Source of the DNA: Gammaproteobacteria bacterium
Lineage (GTDB): Bacteria; Pseudomonadota; Gammaproteobacteria; Pseudomonadales; Azotimanducaceae
DNA length: 64,000 nucleotides
Assembly (NCBI GenBank): GCA_027297435.1
Contig: JAPUIA010000139.1
Location: 1-64,000, forward strand
Direction: 5' to 3'
Shown one piece after another: positions 25,405-34,165 of this stretch (positions are counted from its first letter, which is position 1; the number at the start of each line of letters is the position of its first letter). The translations under genes were made by a program, and so were the position numbers. The notes beneath the pieces were generated by a model that searched no databases, was not told where the DNA came from, and saw only the letters and a program-made list of their open reading frames with translations.

Positions 25405-26523
25405 TCACACGACTTCTAGGTAATCACGATCCGGCAAGGGCGGGAACGGTGCTGCCGGCAACGTCTGGTACCAAAACGCGACCGAGGCAATGTCGTCCTG
25501 CAGCGGCAGGTATTGCCGATCTTTGTCGGTACGCCAACCCAAGGCTTGGATCGTGACCCGCAGATCCTCCCGAAAGCGTATCGGGTCCATGATGTGCCAG
25601 CGGTACATGCCGAAACGTTGCTGTGAGGCATACAGGCCATCCGGGCGAATCACCTGGGGCAGGCCGGCATACGGCGTGGTGAACTCCGCATACCCGGGAG
25701 CCGGAGCACCGGGGCGATTGCGTTCCATCAAACCCGGATCGAAGTTGTATGCGCCGCAAAAGTAATCTTCCGTGCCGGTACCGCATAGCGTCGGGAATTC
25801 TCCGTCGCCATCCAGAAAGAACTTTATCTCCCCTTCTCCCCACCAGCCGTTGTTGTTGACGCCCCAAGCCATGTAGGTTCCGACGTAGTGACCTTGACCC
25901 TGCACACCATCCAGAATGGTATACACGTCCTTGTAGGGCAACGGGTTCGTGCGGCGAAACTGTGCGTGGAAGTAACCCACGTCTTCCGGCACGTCCGTCA
26001 ACGTGTAGTTGATTTGGTAGTAGACGGTAATTCTTGCGTCGCTAAGATTCTGCACAGTAAGAAGTCCGCGCTTTCGAAACGGCATCTCCCAATAACAATT
26101 GAACGCACGTCCCGGGTTAACGCAAACGGCAAGCGACGAGACCTGCGCATATTTTTCCCAACCGCAAGCAAAGAAGTCGCCGGCCGGGCATTCGATCGAC
26201 GGCTGTTCTTCGTCGTCCCAGTACGCACGCAGGATCGTGTGCCGCCACTTGCCGCCGGCCAACGTCATCCAGATTTGTTGAATCGCGCCAGGGCCTTCTA
26301 TATCGGCCAGCGTGAACGTCTCACCCGGCTCGACGACAACATACGGTGACACCTTCCAGCCCTGGCCCAACCCCCGGGCCGCGTTGGCCGCCGGGCCGTC
26401 GGTGGACATGCCGCCTTGGCCCTTCGCGCCGGCAAAATTCTCCGGACTAATAGAGCGCGTCTGCGCGTCCGATAGGCGCGGCAAGTTGCCTAGATGCAAC
26501 CCAAGGCCTGAAAACTTCGTCAT
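25405..26523 (-). CDS. DUF2961 / glycoside hydrolase family 172 protein
   Basis: A 372-residue protein of the DUF2961 family, now glycoside hydrolase family 172, whose characterised members act on fructofuranose dianhydrides and arabinofuranosides. Family stretches include GPGAIQQIWMTL, LRAYWDDEEQPSIECPAGDFF and LCGTGTEDYFCGAYNFDP, where the acidic GTEDYF segment is part of the active site. ATG 26523 is chosen for the GGGGGCAGG SD directly upstream. No signal peptide is evident, so it is probably cytoplasmic. It ends beside a REP pair. Confidence 0.85.
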   Translation of the reverse strand: MTKFSGLGLHLGNLPRLSDAQTRSISPENFAGAKGQGGMSTDGPAANAARGLGQGWKVSPYVVVEPGETFTLADIEGPGAIQQIWMTLAGGKWRHTILRAYWDDEEQPSIECPAGDFFACGWEKYAQVSSLAVCVNPGRAFNCYWEMPFRKRGLLTVQNLSDARITVYYQINYTLTDVPEDVGYFHAQFRRTNPLPYKDVYTILDGVQGQGHYVGTYMAWGVNNNGWWGEGEIKFFLDGDGEFPTLCGTGTEDYFCGAYNFDPGLMERNRPGAPAPGYAEFTTPYAGLPQVIRPDGLYASQQRFGMYRWHIMDPIRFREDLRVTIQALGWRTDKDRQYLPLQDDIASVAFWYQTLPAAPFPPLPDRDYLEVV

Positions 26524-26567
26524 CCTGCCCCCTAGAAAAGGCACATCTCCATAATACACATTGAGAT

Positions 26568-28436
26568 TTAGAAGCTCTTGTCCCAGACCTCGTACAGCAT
26601 GACCAGATACTCTCGCGATTTTTTCAACTCGAGCGGCCGACCTCCCCGTTTCCGGTAAATTTCGTTTGCGGGCAAGAGTAGGTCTTCGGCGTCCTGGTAG
26701 CGCCCTTGCGCTGTACGAACCGCACCGAGTACCACCCGACTGAAGACAATCTTGTCATGGTCCTCCGGGAGCGCGTTTTCGTATATCGACATTGCTTCCT
26801 CGCCGGCTCGGGCGGCTTCTGCAACCTGGTCCCTAGCAAGGAGGATCTCAGCTAATCCCGAGAGAGAATCGGCAACCATATAGTAGCCACCTCCCACCAT
26901 GTTGCGATGTATATCAATCGCTCGACGCGCCATGCCCTCGGCTTCGTCGAGCTCGCCCCGATCAAAGAGAAAACCGCTGACGTTCCCCAAAGTCTGGGCA
27001 ACTTCTGGATGCTCAGGGCCGTACACAACCTCCAGTACGCGTAATGCTTCTCGGAAATGTTCTTCCGCCTCGTCCAACTGGCCAAGGTCCTGCAACACGA
27101 GCGCAAGGTTGTCGTGGGCGAACCCGGTTATGAGGTGAACCTCGCCGTACTTTGCCCGCTCGCTTTTCAGTACCTCCCGGTAAAGTGGCAAGGCTTCTAC
27201 TGACCTACCTTCGTCGGCCAGAATGTTGGCGATGTTCGTCATGATAGCTATGCGCGAGTCTTCATCTTCGTCGGGAAGATCGGTCAGTATCGCCAGCGCG
27301 CTGCGGTACATCTCATCCGCTTCTTCATACTTGCCTTGATCATACAGAACGACGCCAATATGGTTCACAGTCCAGGCGACGGCGGAGTCCAGATCCTGAC
27401 CGTGGCGCCGCCGTATTGACAACGATTCACGAAATGTCGATTCCGCAGATTCGTAATCCCCTATTTCTCGGTGCAGCCAGCCAAGATCATCCAGCGCGTC
27501 AGCAATCAACCGCGGATCATCGGATTCACGTTGGAGCTCGAGCGCGGCGACAAGGCTCTTTTCCGCAGGCTCGTATAGCCCGAGACTTTCGTACACGGTG
27601 CCGATCGTGCTTAACAAGCGGGCTCGAATATCCGGTTGATCTCGAAAAGCGTCATCGATCTTGGCCGCACCTCGATCGAGAACTTCACGTGCGGTCACGT
27701 CGTTGCCCTTGGATTCCGAGGGATCGGAGATACGAAAAAGATCCACCAGGAACTCGGTCACTTGATTGGCAATCTCGGACTCTCTGACAGCGACAACTTT
27801 CTGCCGATCCGCTTCTAACTGTGCAGTCACGGCTTCCTCACGCGATACAAGGGCGAAAACGGTCAGAAATACCATCAGAAGCATCCCTGCCGCGGAGGCG
27901 CCCAAGAAGTAAACCAGTCGCCGAACCCGTGCCTGGTTTTCGCGTTGCGTAAGCTCGCTGAATCGAACATCAAGCAAAGCAGCCGCGATCTTCAACAACG
28001 CACCGGTGCGCCCGTCGGCCACTGGTCGAACATCCGCACCGAGCGGTTCATGGCCATCCGTCGCACGCAGGCTTTCCGGTAAGCACTCGTTTTCGGAATC
28101 GTTCGGTTTTCCGTCAACGAACAGGGAAAAGATCTGGTTGCCGCGCCCGAGTCGAGTGAATTCCTCAACTTCCTCGTTGACCCAGTGCGAACGCGCAGCA
28201 GCAGGCGAACAGATGACCACGAGGTTCTCGGATGATCCCAACGCTTCAAGGATCGACGCGCTCAGATCACGAGATGCGGCGAGCTCGTCTCGATCTCGGA
28301 ATATGGGCGTCAAAGTCTTGGATATGTTCAAAGATTTGGGCGGGCGATAACTCTCAAGTCGACGATGCAGCCACTTCGCCCACTTCTCGTCGGTGTGCGA
28401 GTAACTGATAAACGCCCTATATTTGAAATCCGACAA
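26568..28436 (-). CDS. TIR-domain, membrane-anchored TPR protein
   Basis: A 622-residue protein. Residues 1-110 form a TIR domain (FKYRAFISYSHTDEKWAKWL; FRDRDELAASRDL; SHWVNEEVEEF). E88/E89 sits where TIR NADases carry their catalytic glutamate. A membrane helix lies at about 182-198 (VYFLGASAAGMLLMVFLTVF), preceded by arginines. From about residue 280 on there are seven or more tetratricopeptide repeats (for example ALDDLGWLHREIGDYESAESTFRESLSIR). It starts at TTG 28436 with GGGA seven bases upstream. It could be a signalling or immune-type effector anchored in the inner membrane. No obvious partner gene lies beside it. Confidence 0.85.
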   Translation of the reverse strand: MSDFKYRAFISYSHTDEKWAKWLHRRLESYRPPKSLNISKTLTPIFRDRDELAASRDLSASILEALGSSENLVVICSPAAARSHWVNEEVEEFTRLGRGNQIFSLFVDGKPNDSENECLPESLRATDGHEPLGADVRPVADGRTGALLKIAAALLDVRFSELTQRENQARVRRLVYFLGASAAGMLLMVFLTVFALVSREEAVTAQLEADRQKVVAVRESEIANQVTEFLVDLFRISDPSESKGNDVTAREVLDRGAAKIDDAFRDQPDIRARLLSTIGTVYESLGLYEPAEKSLVAALELQRESDDPRLIADALDDLGWLHREIGDYESAESTFRESLSIRRRHGQDLDSAVAWTVNHIGVVLYDQGKYEEADEMYRSALAILTDLPDEDEDSRIAIMTNIANILADEGRSVEALPLYREVLKSERAKYGEVHLITGFAHDNLALVLQDLGQLDEAEEHFREALRVLEVVYGPEHPEVAQTLGNVSGFLFDRGELDEAEGMARRAIDIHRNMVGGGYYMVADSLSGLAEILLARDQVAEAARAGEEAMSIYENALPEDHDKIVFSRVVLGAVRTAQGRYQDAEDLLLPANEIYRKRGGRPLELKKSREYLVMLYEVWDKSF

Positions 28437-28583
28437 GCTAGTCCCAAGCCAACCTGTTAAGGGAATCTACTCCAGGGGAATAGCTAATGCGACCTGCGGG
28501 CCCGCGATCAACTCCCGGGAGAAGCCCAAGACTGAACAGCTACCGGGTACAGACCTGACGTTCTATACAGGAGCATTCGACCT

Positions 28584-28895
28584 TCATTTGCAATTGAAGG
28601 TTATCATCGCAGCCCCGCTCGCCCGCCAAGCGTTGCTGACTTCGATCTTAACGACTTCGGTTTCCCTACCGAGTGAATGACAGTGTTTGTCGGCAGACCT
28701 TAATCCGATGTTTACTGACATCCGTTTGTGTGCCGGCCCGTAGGATCGAATGCCTATTTCCGGCCCTCTCCTGCCGGGAGAAGCGTTTCCGGAAACCTGA
28801 TAGGTACCGTCTGGCAATTTCAGGATCGAACTATTCGAGGCACAGGCGGTGAGTGATAGGACGGCAAGGACCAAAAGTGTCTGCGCTGCTCGCAT
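28584..28895 (-). CDS. Small predicted lipoprotein, unknown function
   Basis: A 103-residue protein with a lipobox (LSLTAC) after a short hydrophobic signal, so probably an outer- or inner-membrane lipoprotein. The mature part has a basic, glycine-rich stretch (SPGRRGPEIGIRSYG) and three more cysteines or near-cysteine positions (DKHC, TFNC). No family was recognised. GAGGA lies about 10 bases upstream of ATG. It is separated from the TIR gene by 147 bases in which nothing was recognised. Confidence 0.6.
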   Translation of the reverse strand: MRAAQTLLVLAVLSLTACASNSSILKLPDGTYQVSGNASPGRRGPEIGIRSYGPAHKRMSVNIGLRSADKHCHSLGRETEVVKIEVSNAWRASGAAMITFNCK

Positions 28896-29207
28896 ATCAG
28901 TTTCGTCCTCATTGAGACAGTGAGTTCTTGGCGGAACCGCGTAGGCGACTTCTTCGGTCCGCTGCTTGGCCAGGCACCAGCCCCCGCCGGTAGTAGTATC
29001 CCTGCTCCCGGTAGAACTGCGCAGACATAGACTCTAAAGGCTATCAGCCGTTGCATGGAGGTACGAGGTGGAGGTGTGAATTACCGAGTTTCGCTGCTAG
29101 TCACCTTGTTGTGCGGATCGCAGAGAAGCGCAGCCACTGAAACGCCTCGCGCGTTCGGATCTGGTAATCTTGCATGGTGATCAATTCGACAGGAAAGGAG
29201 CCACGAA
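28896..29207. other. Intergenic region with a possible 39-residue ORF
   Basis: 312 bases without a firm gene. On the minus strand, ATG 29028 to TGA 28909 encodes 39 residues (MSAQFYREQGYYYRRGLV and so on), ending 13 bases before the small lipoprotein start. No SD or family support was seen, so I do not call it a gene. The promoters of the two divergent lipoprotein genes must lie here. The SD AAGGAG for the plus-strand gene is at about 29196-29201. Confidence 0.35.
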
Positions 29208-30272
29208 ATGATCCGAGTCCACAATCTCCTGCCGATGGCCGGCCTCGTAGCCGCGCTATCACTATCTGCTTCATGCGCCCCGGAAGTAGGTCAAGGTTAC
29301 GAACCCGAACGAACGTCCTGGGGCACCCCCAACATCGAAGGCCTCTGGGACTTTCGCACGCTGACCCCAATGGAGCGACCGCCTGAACTGGCAGACAAGG
29401 CGGTACTCACGCCCGAGGAAGCCGAAGCGTTTCGTGAGAAGACCCTCCAAGCACTCGATGTAGACAATCGTACCGGCGATGCCTCAATCGGTGACGTCGA
29501 GGGGGCATACAACACGTTCTGGTGGGACTGGGGAACGGAGCTCAACGATGACTTGCGCACCTCGCTCATCGTTGATCCACCCGATGGGCGGTTGCCCGGG
29601 ATCACCCCCGAAGCACTCGCACGACTGGAAGTGCAGAATCGTCTACGCACTCCGCCGGTGCGCGACTCTTTTTCCTACAGTGCCAACCCTGCCGAGTATC
29701 GCCCCTCGGGTCCTGAGGCACTGGGACTTTCAGAGCGCTGTCTCGTCGGATTCAACGCTGGTCCCCCGTTTACGCCGGCTGCGTACAACAACAACCTCCG
29801 GATCGTCCAGACACCCGGTTACGTCGTCCTCGTCACCGAGATGATCCATGACGCACGCATCATTCCCATGGATGGCCGACCGCACCAGCCACCCGAGATG
29901 CGGCGTTGGTCAGGCGATTCGCGCGGCCACTGGGACGGTAACACTCTGGTTGTCGACACCACCAACTTCACCGACAAGACCCCGGCCTTCCAGCTACCCG
30001 TCACGCTCGAGGTCTTGGATAGTGGCGCGGTTGGCTCCGGGATGAACCTGCATTTAACCGAGCGCTTCACCCCGGTCGGTGAGGGACGTCTCCTCTACGA
30101 GTATACGATCGACGACCCAGCTACCTTTGTCCGACCGTTCACCGTGATCATTCCGCTGCGCGCCACGAAAGGCCCAATGTTCGAGTACGCTTGTCACGAG
30201 GGGAACTACGCCATACCCGGCATACTCAAGGGAGCGCGGCTCCTCGAATCGGAGGTCGCAGCCGCTAGTTAG
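29208..30272 (+). CDS. Predicted lipoprotein of a widespread uncharacterised family
   Basis: A 354-residue lipoprotein. The lipobox is LSASC, and the SD AAGGAG lies 7 bases before ATG. The mature protein has the opening WGTPNIEGLWDFRTLTPMERP, a middle RWSGDSRGHWDGNTLVVDTTNF and an end segment FEYACHEGNYAIPGILKGAR. I have seen these stretches in many uncharacterised proteins from marine bacteria, but I know no activity for them. It stands alone; its TAG stop lies in the first direct repeat of the hairpin cluster downstream. Confidence 0.78.
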   Translation: MIRVHNLLPMAGLVAALSLSASCAPEVGQGYEPERTSWGTPNIEGLWDFRTLTPMERPPELADKAVLTPEEAEAFREKTLQALDVDNRTGDASIGDVEGAYNTFWWDWGTELNDDLRTSLIVDPPDGRLPGITPEALARLEVQNRLRTPPVRDSFSYSANPAEYRPSGPEALGLSERCLVGFNAGPPFTPAAYNNNLRIVQTPGYVVLVTEMIHDARIIPMDGRPHQPPEMRRWSGDSRGHWDGNTLVVDTTNFTDKTPAFQLPVTLEVLDSGAVGSGMNLHLTERFTPVGEGRLLYEYTIDDPATFVRPFTVIIPLRATKGPMFEYACHEGNYAIPGILKGARLLESEVAAAS

Positions 30273-30436
30273 TGCTTGTCCAGAATGCGTAGCATTCTGA
30301 GACCGCACTAGTGGAGGGCAGGGATGCCCGACCATTTTGCGTAAGAAAAATGCGAGGTTTTCGTAGAAAACCGACAGAGGAAATTCGCAGGACCCGAATT
30401 TCCGGACAGGAACTAGTTAGTTTCGTGTCCAGAATG
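30265..30436. repeat. Five-hairpin repeat cluster bounded by direct repeats
   Basis: Five hairpins follow each other. CAGAATGC/GCATTCTG lies at 30281-30299. GGGCA/TGCCC lies at 30316-30329. CATTTT/AAAATG lies at 30333-30352. GGTTTTC/GAAAACC lies at 30356-30372. GGAAATTCG/CGAATTTCC lies at 30379-30403. The cluster is bounded by near-identical direct repeats: CTAGTTAGTGCTTGTCCAGA onward (30265-30287) and CTAGTTAGTTTCGTGTCCAG onward (30413-30436). Three of the stems have 3-4 base loops. No protein-coding role is likely, although an open frame crosses it. Confidence 0.75.
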
Positions 30437-30466
30437 GACGGAAACTGGCGTGATGGGCACGAGAGG

Positions 30467-31615
30467 ATGCACGTCGAAACGCCGATTGCTCGTCCCGGTT
30501 TATTCCCGTCCCTGCTGCAGTTAGCACTGATGCTAGTCGTTTGCAGCTGCAGTCACGTCAAGCCTTACCTACAGACAGACACGCCATCAAGCATCCCCGA
30601 CGCGGCGTTGCGTGCTCGAGTAATTCTCGTCGGCGATGCCGGGCGTCCTCACGCGGGTGTACTCGAAGGCGTAGGCGAGTGGAGTACGAAGTTCGCCGAC
30701 AAGACGGCCGTCGTTTTCTTGGGCGACAACGTTTACGAGCACGGTCTTCCGGCTGGCCCTGCCAAGACCGAGAAGGCCGCGCTCGATCGGCAGATCGCTT
30801 CGGTTTCGTCGCTTCATGGCTTGTTCATTCCTGGCAACCATGACTGGCGTGCTGGTCGAAAAGGCATTTCGCGACAGATGACCTATGTCGAGCGGTCTTC
30901 GAAAATACGATTCCTTCCCCGTGACGGATGCCCAGGCCCTTCATCGTATACGCCACTCGATGGAATACTTATCATCGCGGTGGATACGCAGTGGTTTTTG
31001 CAAGAGTCCGCGGATGCTGCTGGATGTGATCTTGGCGAAGATCCTATCTTAGAGTTCTCGGCACGCGTCCAGCGTCTATTGCGTAGCGCCGAAGATCGGC
31101 TCGTCGTCGTCGTCGCACACCACCCGCCGTGGACTTACGGACCCCACGGTGGGTTTTACGATTGGCGCGACCATCTCTTCCCGCTGACCCGTCTGGTTTC
31201 GTGGGCATGGATCCCCTTGCCAGCAATCGGTTCGCTCTACCCGATAGCTCGCACTCTACGGAAACATTCACAGGACGCTTTTTCCCCACCTTACCGCAAG
31301 GTACAACGGCAGCTCGCTGACGCATTTGCCGTCTTTGATGGTCGGGGACCGCTGATTTTCGCTGGTGGTCACGACCACAGTCTGCAAGTTATCGAAAATC
31401 GCAAGCCCTGGGGATACGTACTGGTAAGCGGGTCTGGTTCCACCGGGAAACTGACGACTGTGACGCATGGCCACGATACCGTATTCGCGTTCCTCGCACA
31501 CGGCTTCATGTCCATCGATCTCATGGACAACGGGTCAGCCTATTTACACGTCATAGTAGCGGGGCAACCCGATACGGTCTTCATACACACGCTTCGTGCA
31601 GATCCAGCCCGCTAG
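30467..31615 (+). CDS. Lipoprotein metallophosphoesterase
   Basis: A 382-residue phosphoesterase with the complete calcineurin-like motif set: LVGDAG, FLGDNVYEHG, IPGNHDWRAG, VVAHHPPW and FAGGHDHSLQV. A lipobox-like VVCSC follows the hydrophobic N-terminus, so the enzyme is probably anchored outside the inner membrane. A hydrophobic stretch at LVSWAWIPLPAIGSLYPI may touch the membrane. Start choice is uncertain: ATG 30467 gives a clean signal peptide, while the longer frame passes through the hairpin cluster. Substrate unknown. Confidence 0.8.
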   Translation: MHVETPIARPGLFPSLLQLALMLVVCSCSHVKPYLQTDTPSSIPDAALRARVILVGDAGRPHAGVLEGVGEWSTKFADKTAVVFLGDNVYEHGLPAGPAKTEKAALDRQIASVSSLHGLFIPGNHDWRAGRKGISRQMTYVERSSKIRFLPRDGCPGPSSYTPLDGILIIAVDTQWFLQESADAAGCDLGEDPILEFSARVQRLLRSAEDRLVVVVAHHPPWTYGPHGGFYDWRDHLFPLTRLVSWAWIPLPAIGSLYPIARTLRKHSQDAFSPPYRKVQRQLADAFAVFDGRGPLIFAGGHDHSLQVIENRKPWGYVLVSGSGSTGKLTTVTHGHDTVFAFLAHGFMSIDLMDNGSAYLHVIVAGQPDTVFIHTLRADPAR

Positions 31616-31822
31616 CACGTTGCTGGGATGCAGATCTAGACTATGCCTAGATCAGCACGCACTCGTCGAAAACAGAAGTTTAGCGCCTGCATTGCGTCGA
31701 TCGATTGAGTTTGACGAGGATCAACACCTTCGGTGCCAAAAGGGGGAGTCTGCCTTCGACGACCTGATGACAGAGCCGCAAGCGGATTTCGTGAACTACC
31801 GATCCGAGGTCGCCGATGTTGA
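31616..31822. other. Intergenic region between convergent genes, nothing recognised
   Basis: 207 bases between the convergent phosphoesterase and sulfotransferase. A short plus-strand open frame (to 31826) overlaps both gene ends and has no coding features. No terminator with a T-run was found. Confidence 0.5.
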
Positions 31823-32536
31823 TTAGATCGCGGAGTAAATCGAATAGGCAATCCAAACCCCGACAATGAGCAGCGCGCCCCAAAGCAAAACATCGAGAAC
31901 TTTTAGACCAACGATAGCCCGCTTCATCACTGTGCTTTCATTAGAGTGTGGGTAGGGTTGACTTGGTATTGGTTTATCCAGGAATTCGCAGAGTGGTTGC
32001 CAACCTTCTTTTGAGGAATGCACCAACAGTCGACCGTCAGGTACATTTGCGATAACTTCCGCAACGTTTTTGTTATACGCATCAATGGCGTATTGCTTTT
32101 CTTCAAAACGCCCGTCGAATACTCCTTCCCAGATCAGTCGCTGTACCATCGCCATTACGTTGCGCGCACGCGGTATCAACCAAAAGATGATTGGCGGAAC
32201 ACTGTTGGAGAGGGCGTAGATTGTTTCCTTGGTACTCTCGTACCATGCTTCGGGATCGCGCGCGGTTAGAATGACTTTCGCTTCCGGGTACTTTTCCATG
32301 AGTTCTTCGTACCTTGCCGCTGCCGGCCAATCCACGGCAGCCTCGAACCCCTCGAAGACGTCGTCCCAATCAACTTCCACGTTCCGCGATACGCGATCAA
32401 ACATTTCGACTTGCTTGCCGCTCGACATAACCTCCCGCATATGATGGCACTTATCGTAGCCAAGAAGCTCCAGAGCCTCTTTCATCGACGTTGTGCCCGT
32501 GCGACCAAATCCCGCGCCGATAACCTTTAGGCTCAT
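31823..32536 (-). CDS. Sulfotransferase family protein with C-terminal membrane anchor
   Basis: A 237-residue protein of the sulfotransferase_4 type. KVIGAGFGRTGTTSMKEAL is the 5'-phosphosulfate loop that binds PAPS, and VILTARDPEAWYESTKETIY is the 3'-phosphate region. The last 30 residues (LDVLLWGALLIVGVWIAYSIYSAI) form one membrane helix. ATG 32536 is chosen for the GAGGGAG SD. Family members resemble eukaryotic-like sulfotransferases with unknown acceptors. It stands alone. Confidence 0.82.
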   Translation of the reverse strand: MSLKVIGAGFGRTGTTSMKEALELLGYDKCHHMREVMSSGKQVEMFDRVSRNVEVDWDDVFEGFEAAVDWPAAARYEELMEKYPEAKVILTARDPEAWYESTKETIYALSNSVPPIIFWLIPRARNVMAMVQRLIWEGVFDGRFEEKQYAIDAYNKNVAEVIANVPDGRLLVHSSKEGWQPLCEFLDKPIPSQPYPHSNESTVMKRAIVGLKVLDVLLWGALLIVGVWIAYSIYSAI

Positions 32537-32649
32537 AAAGCTCCCTCGTTTTTCGCAGGTTGTCGAGCTAGAAGGTCCCGACAACGGTAACGTAGTTTGA
32601 TATAGAAACGCCTACTCGTCGCTGAACGGTCAGAAGCCTAGCCATTCGA

Positions 32650-33213
32650 TTAGTCGCCGATTCTGTCACGCAATTTACTTCTGACAAGATCCTGCCATTT
32701 AGCTAACTCGTATGGGTCAACTCGATTTATCGCTTTATTGGCAGCATCAAAGAATTCCGGATCCTGCCTCCAACCACCCGCTTCCGCGACTGCATCCCAC
32801 CATGCCTGGGCCACGGGATTTCCGAAATAGTAGGTCATTTCACTGAAGCCCGTCGGTCCAACATCATAATCGAAGTGGTCCCGCCATCTACTTTCGGGCA
32901 CCAGACCATCATCGGCAAACTGCTTAACCGTAGCCCAGTATTCCAGATAGTGATTCAGGTAATTTTCTAGGATCAACAGTTCACTAGTAGTAAAGGAGTT
33001 CGGCTGATCTATGGCTTTCGCCACGACCTCCGCCGGAGACTCACCCATCATCACAAACTGTCGTTCCCAGTTGTTAATCCGCCATTCATTTTCTATCTGA
33101 AGTCTTGTAAGCTCGGTCGTTTGATTGATCTGAACGCCGACGAGAACCAAGCCGACCAGTATCCCCACCATACCGCTGAATTGCAGCCAGTTGAGCAGCT
33201 TCGAAGATTCCAT
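32650..33213 (-). CDS. Conserved-looking hypothetical protein with one N-terminal membrane helix
   Basis: A 187-residue protein. Residues 10-30 (FSGMVGILVGLVLVGVQI) form one membrane helix, followed by a helical, acidic region rich in tryptophan and tyrosine (YLNHYLEYWATVKQFADDGLVP). I recall similar proteins that begin 'ILVGLVLVGVQINQTTEL' in marine gammaproteobacteria, always uncharacterised. The cytoplasmic or periplasmic side cannot be decided. It stands alone between 100-base gaps. Confidence 0.68.
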   Translation of the reverse strand: MESSKLLNWLQFSGMVGILVGLVLVGVQINQTTELTRLQIENEWRINNWERQFVMMGESPAEVVAKAIDQPNSFTTSELLILENYLNHYLEYWATVKQFADDGLVPESRWRDHFDYDVGPTGFSEMTYYFGNPVAQAWWDAVAEAGGWRQDPEFFDAANKAINRVDPYELAKWQDLVRSKLRDRIGD

Positions 33214-33313
33214 TGACCTATCCCTATTGGAGACGAACTTCAGACTAGATTAGCGACGCAGTGAATCTGTGCATACTCATGTCGGCAATGAACCGTCATC
33301 GAACGGGTGACGA

Positions 33314-34126
33314 TCAAACGGGTTTCGTAGCCACGATCAGCTGAATCTTGTTCCGAAAGTCAAGCGCGTTACCGTCCCCGTGGTTCCACATCAATTCACG
33401 GACCGCGGATCGTGCTTCTTTGCGAGCCGCATCATACAAATTGGCAGTTGTCACGGCAGCCAACGAATCCCAGGCCGCGTCGAAACTCGGGAAAGTGAAC
33501 TCCGTATCAGCGGTTTCGACATCAACGACCAGTCCGGTGGCTGAAAGTTGGCGCAGAAAAGGCGATACGTCAGCCAATGCTCCTGGACCGACGCCATCGA
33601 CGGGAGGTTTTGGGGCATAGCGTCCGGCGGTTTGCTGGAACTTCACGATATCCGCATCCTCAGGACCGGCCCAGACGACCATTACCGCGCGACCTCGCGG
33701 ACGCAAGACGCGAGCGATCTCCTTTGCCGCAGTTTCCCGATCAATTACATACATCATCACTAGCGATGCGAGCACGACATCCTGACTTTCATCTTCAGCA
33801 GGGATTGCTTCGACGCCGCCCTCTCTAAATGCAACGGTAGCTACGTTGTTAGCCCGTGACTTAGCTATTGCTAGCATCTCTGGGCTGATGTCGATGGCGG
33901 TTACCGATCCCTTCGGACCCACCTGTCGAACGGCGGAAAGCGCGACTGCTCCGGTGCCGGTACCGAGGTCCAAAACATCTTCGCCCTCTACCAATCTGGC
34001 AGAAGATAGCAACCGGTCTATCACAGGTTCAAAACGTAAGTCGATCTCCCGCCGGTAAGTGTCGGCCATACGATCCCAAACGCCGACTTGCCATGCCAAC
34101 CCTTTTTCGTGTGTCGGATCAGTCAT
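33314..34126 (-). CDS. Class I SAM-dependent methyltransferase
   Basis: A 270-residue methyltransferase of the UbiE/Coq5-like fold. Motif I is VLDLGTGTGAVALSA, the acidic SAM ribose contact is VTAIDISPEML, and motif IV-like sequence is DVVLASLVMMYV, followed by LRPRGRAVMVVWAG. The acceptor molecule is unknown. ATG 34126 (MTDPTHEKG) and ATG 34138 are both possible starts; neither has a strong SD. The downstream CPBP-like gene is on the same strand, 39 bases before it. Confidence 0.85.
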   Translation of the reverse strand: MTDPTHEKGLAWQVGVWDRMADTYRREIDLRFEPVIDRLLSSARLVEGEDVLDLGTGTGAVALSAVRQVGPKGSVTAIDISPEMLAIAKSRANNVATVAFREGGVEAIPAEDESQDVVLASLVMMYVIDRETAAKEIARVLRPRGRAVMVVWAGPEDADIVKFQQTAGRYAPKPPVDGVGPGALADVSPFLRQLSATGLVVDVETADTEFTFPSFDAAWDSLAAVTTANLYDAARKEARSAVRELMWNHGDGNALDFRNKIQLIVATKPV

Positions 34127-34165
34127 CTGAATCACCATATGGTCTTTGGGAATTGTATGCCAAAG

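Noticed and set aside
28820-29056. 78-residue minus-strand open frame
   Set aside because: It overlaps the small lipoprotein gene in another frame and has no SD or recognisable domain.
30311-30466. Extended N-terminus of the lipoprotein phosphoesterase through the hairpin cluster
   Set aside because: The translation is repeat-derived and arginine-rich, and it would destroy the signal peptide position.
31596-31826. 76-residue plus-strand open frame
   Set aside because: It overlaps both flanking gene ends and lacks any domain, SD or coding bias.
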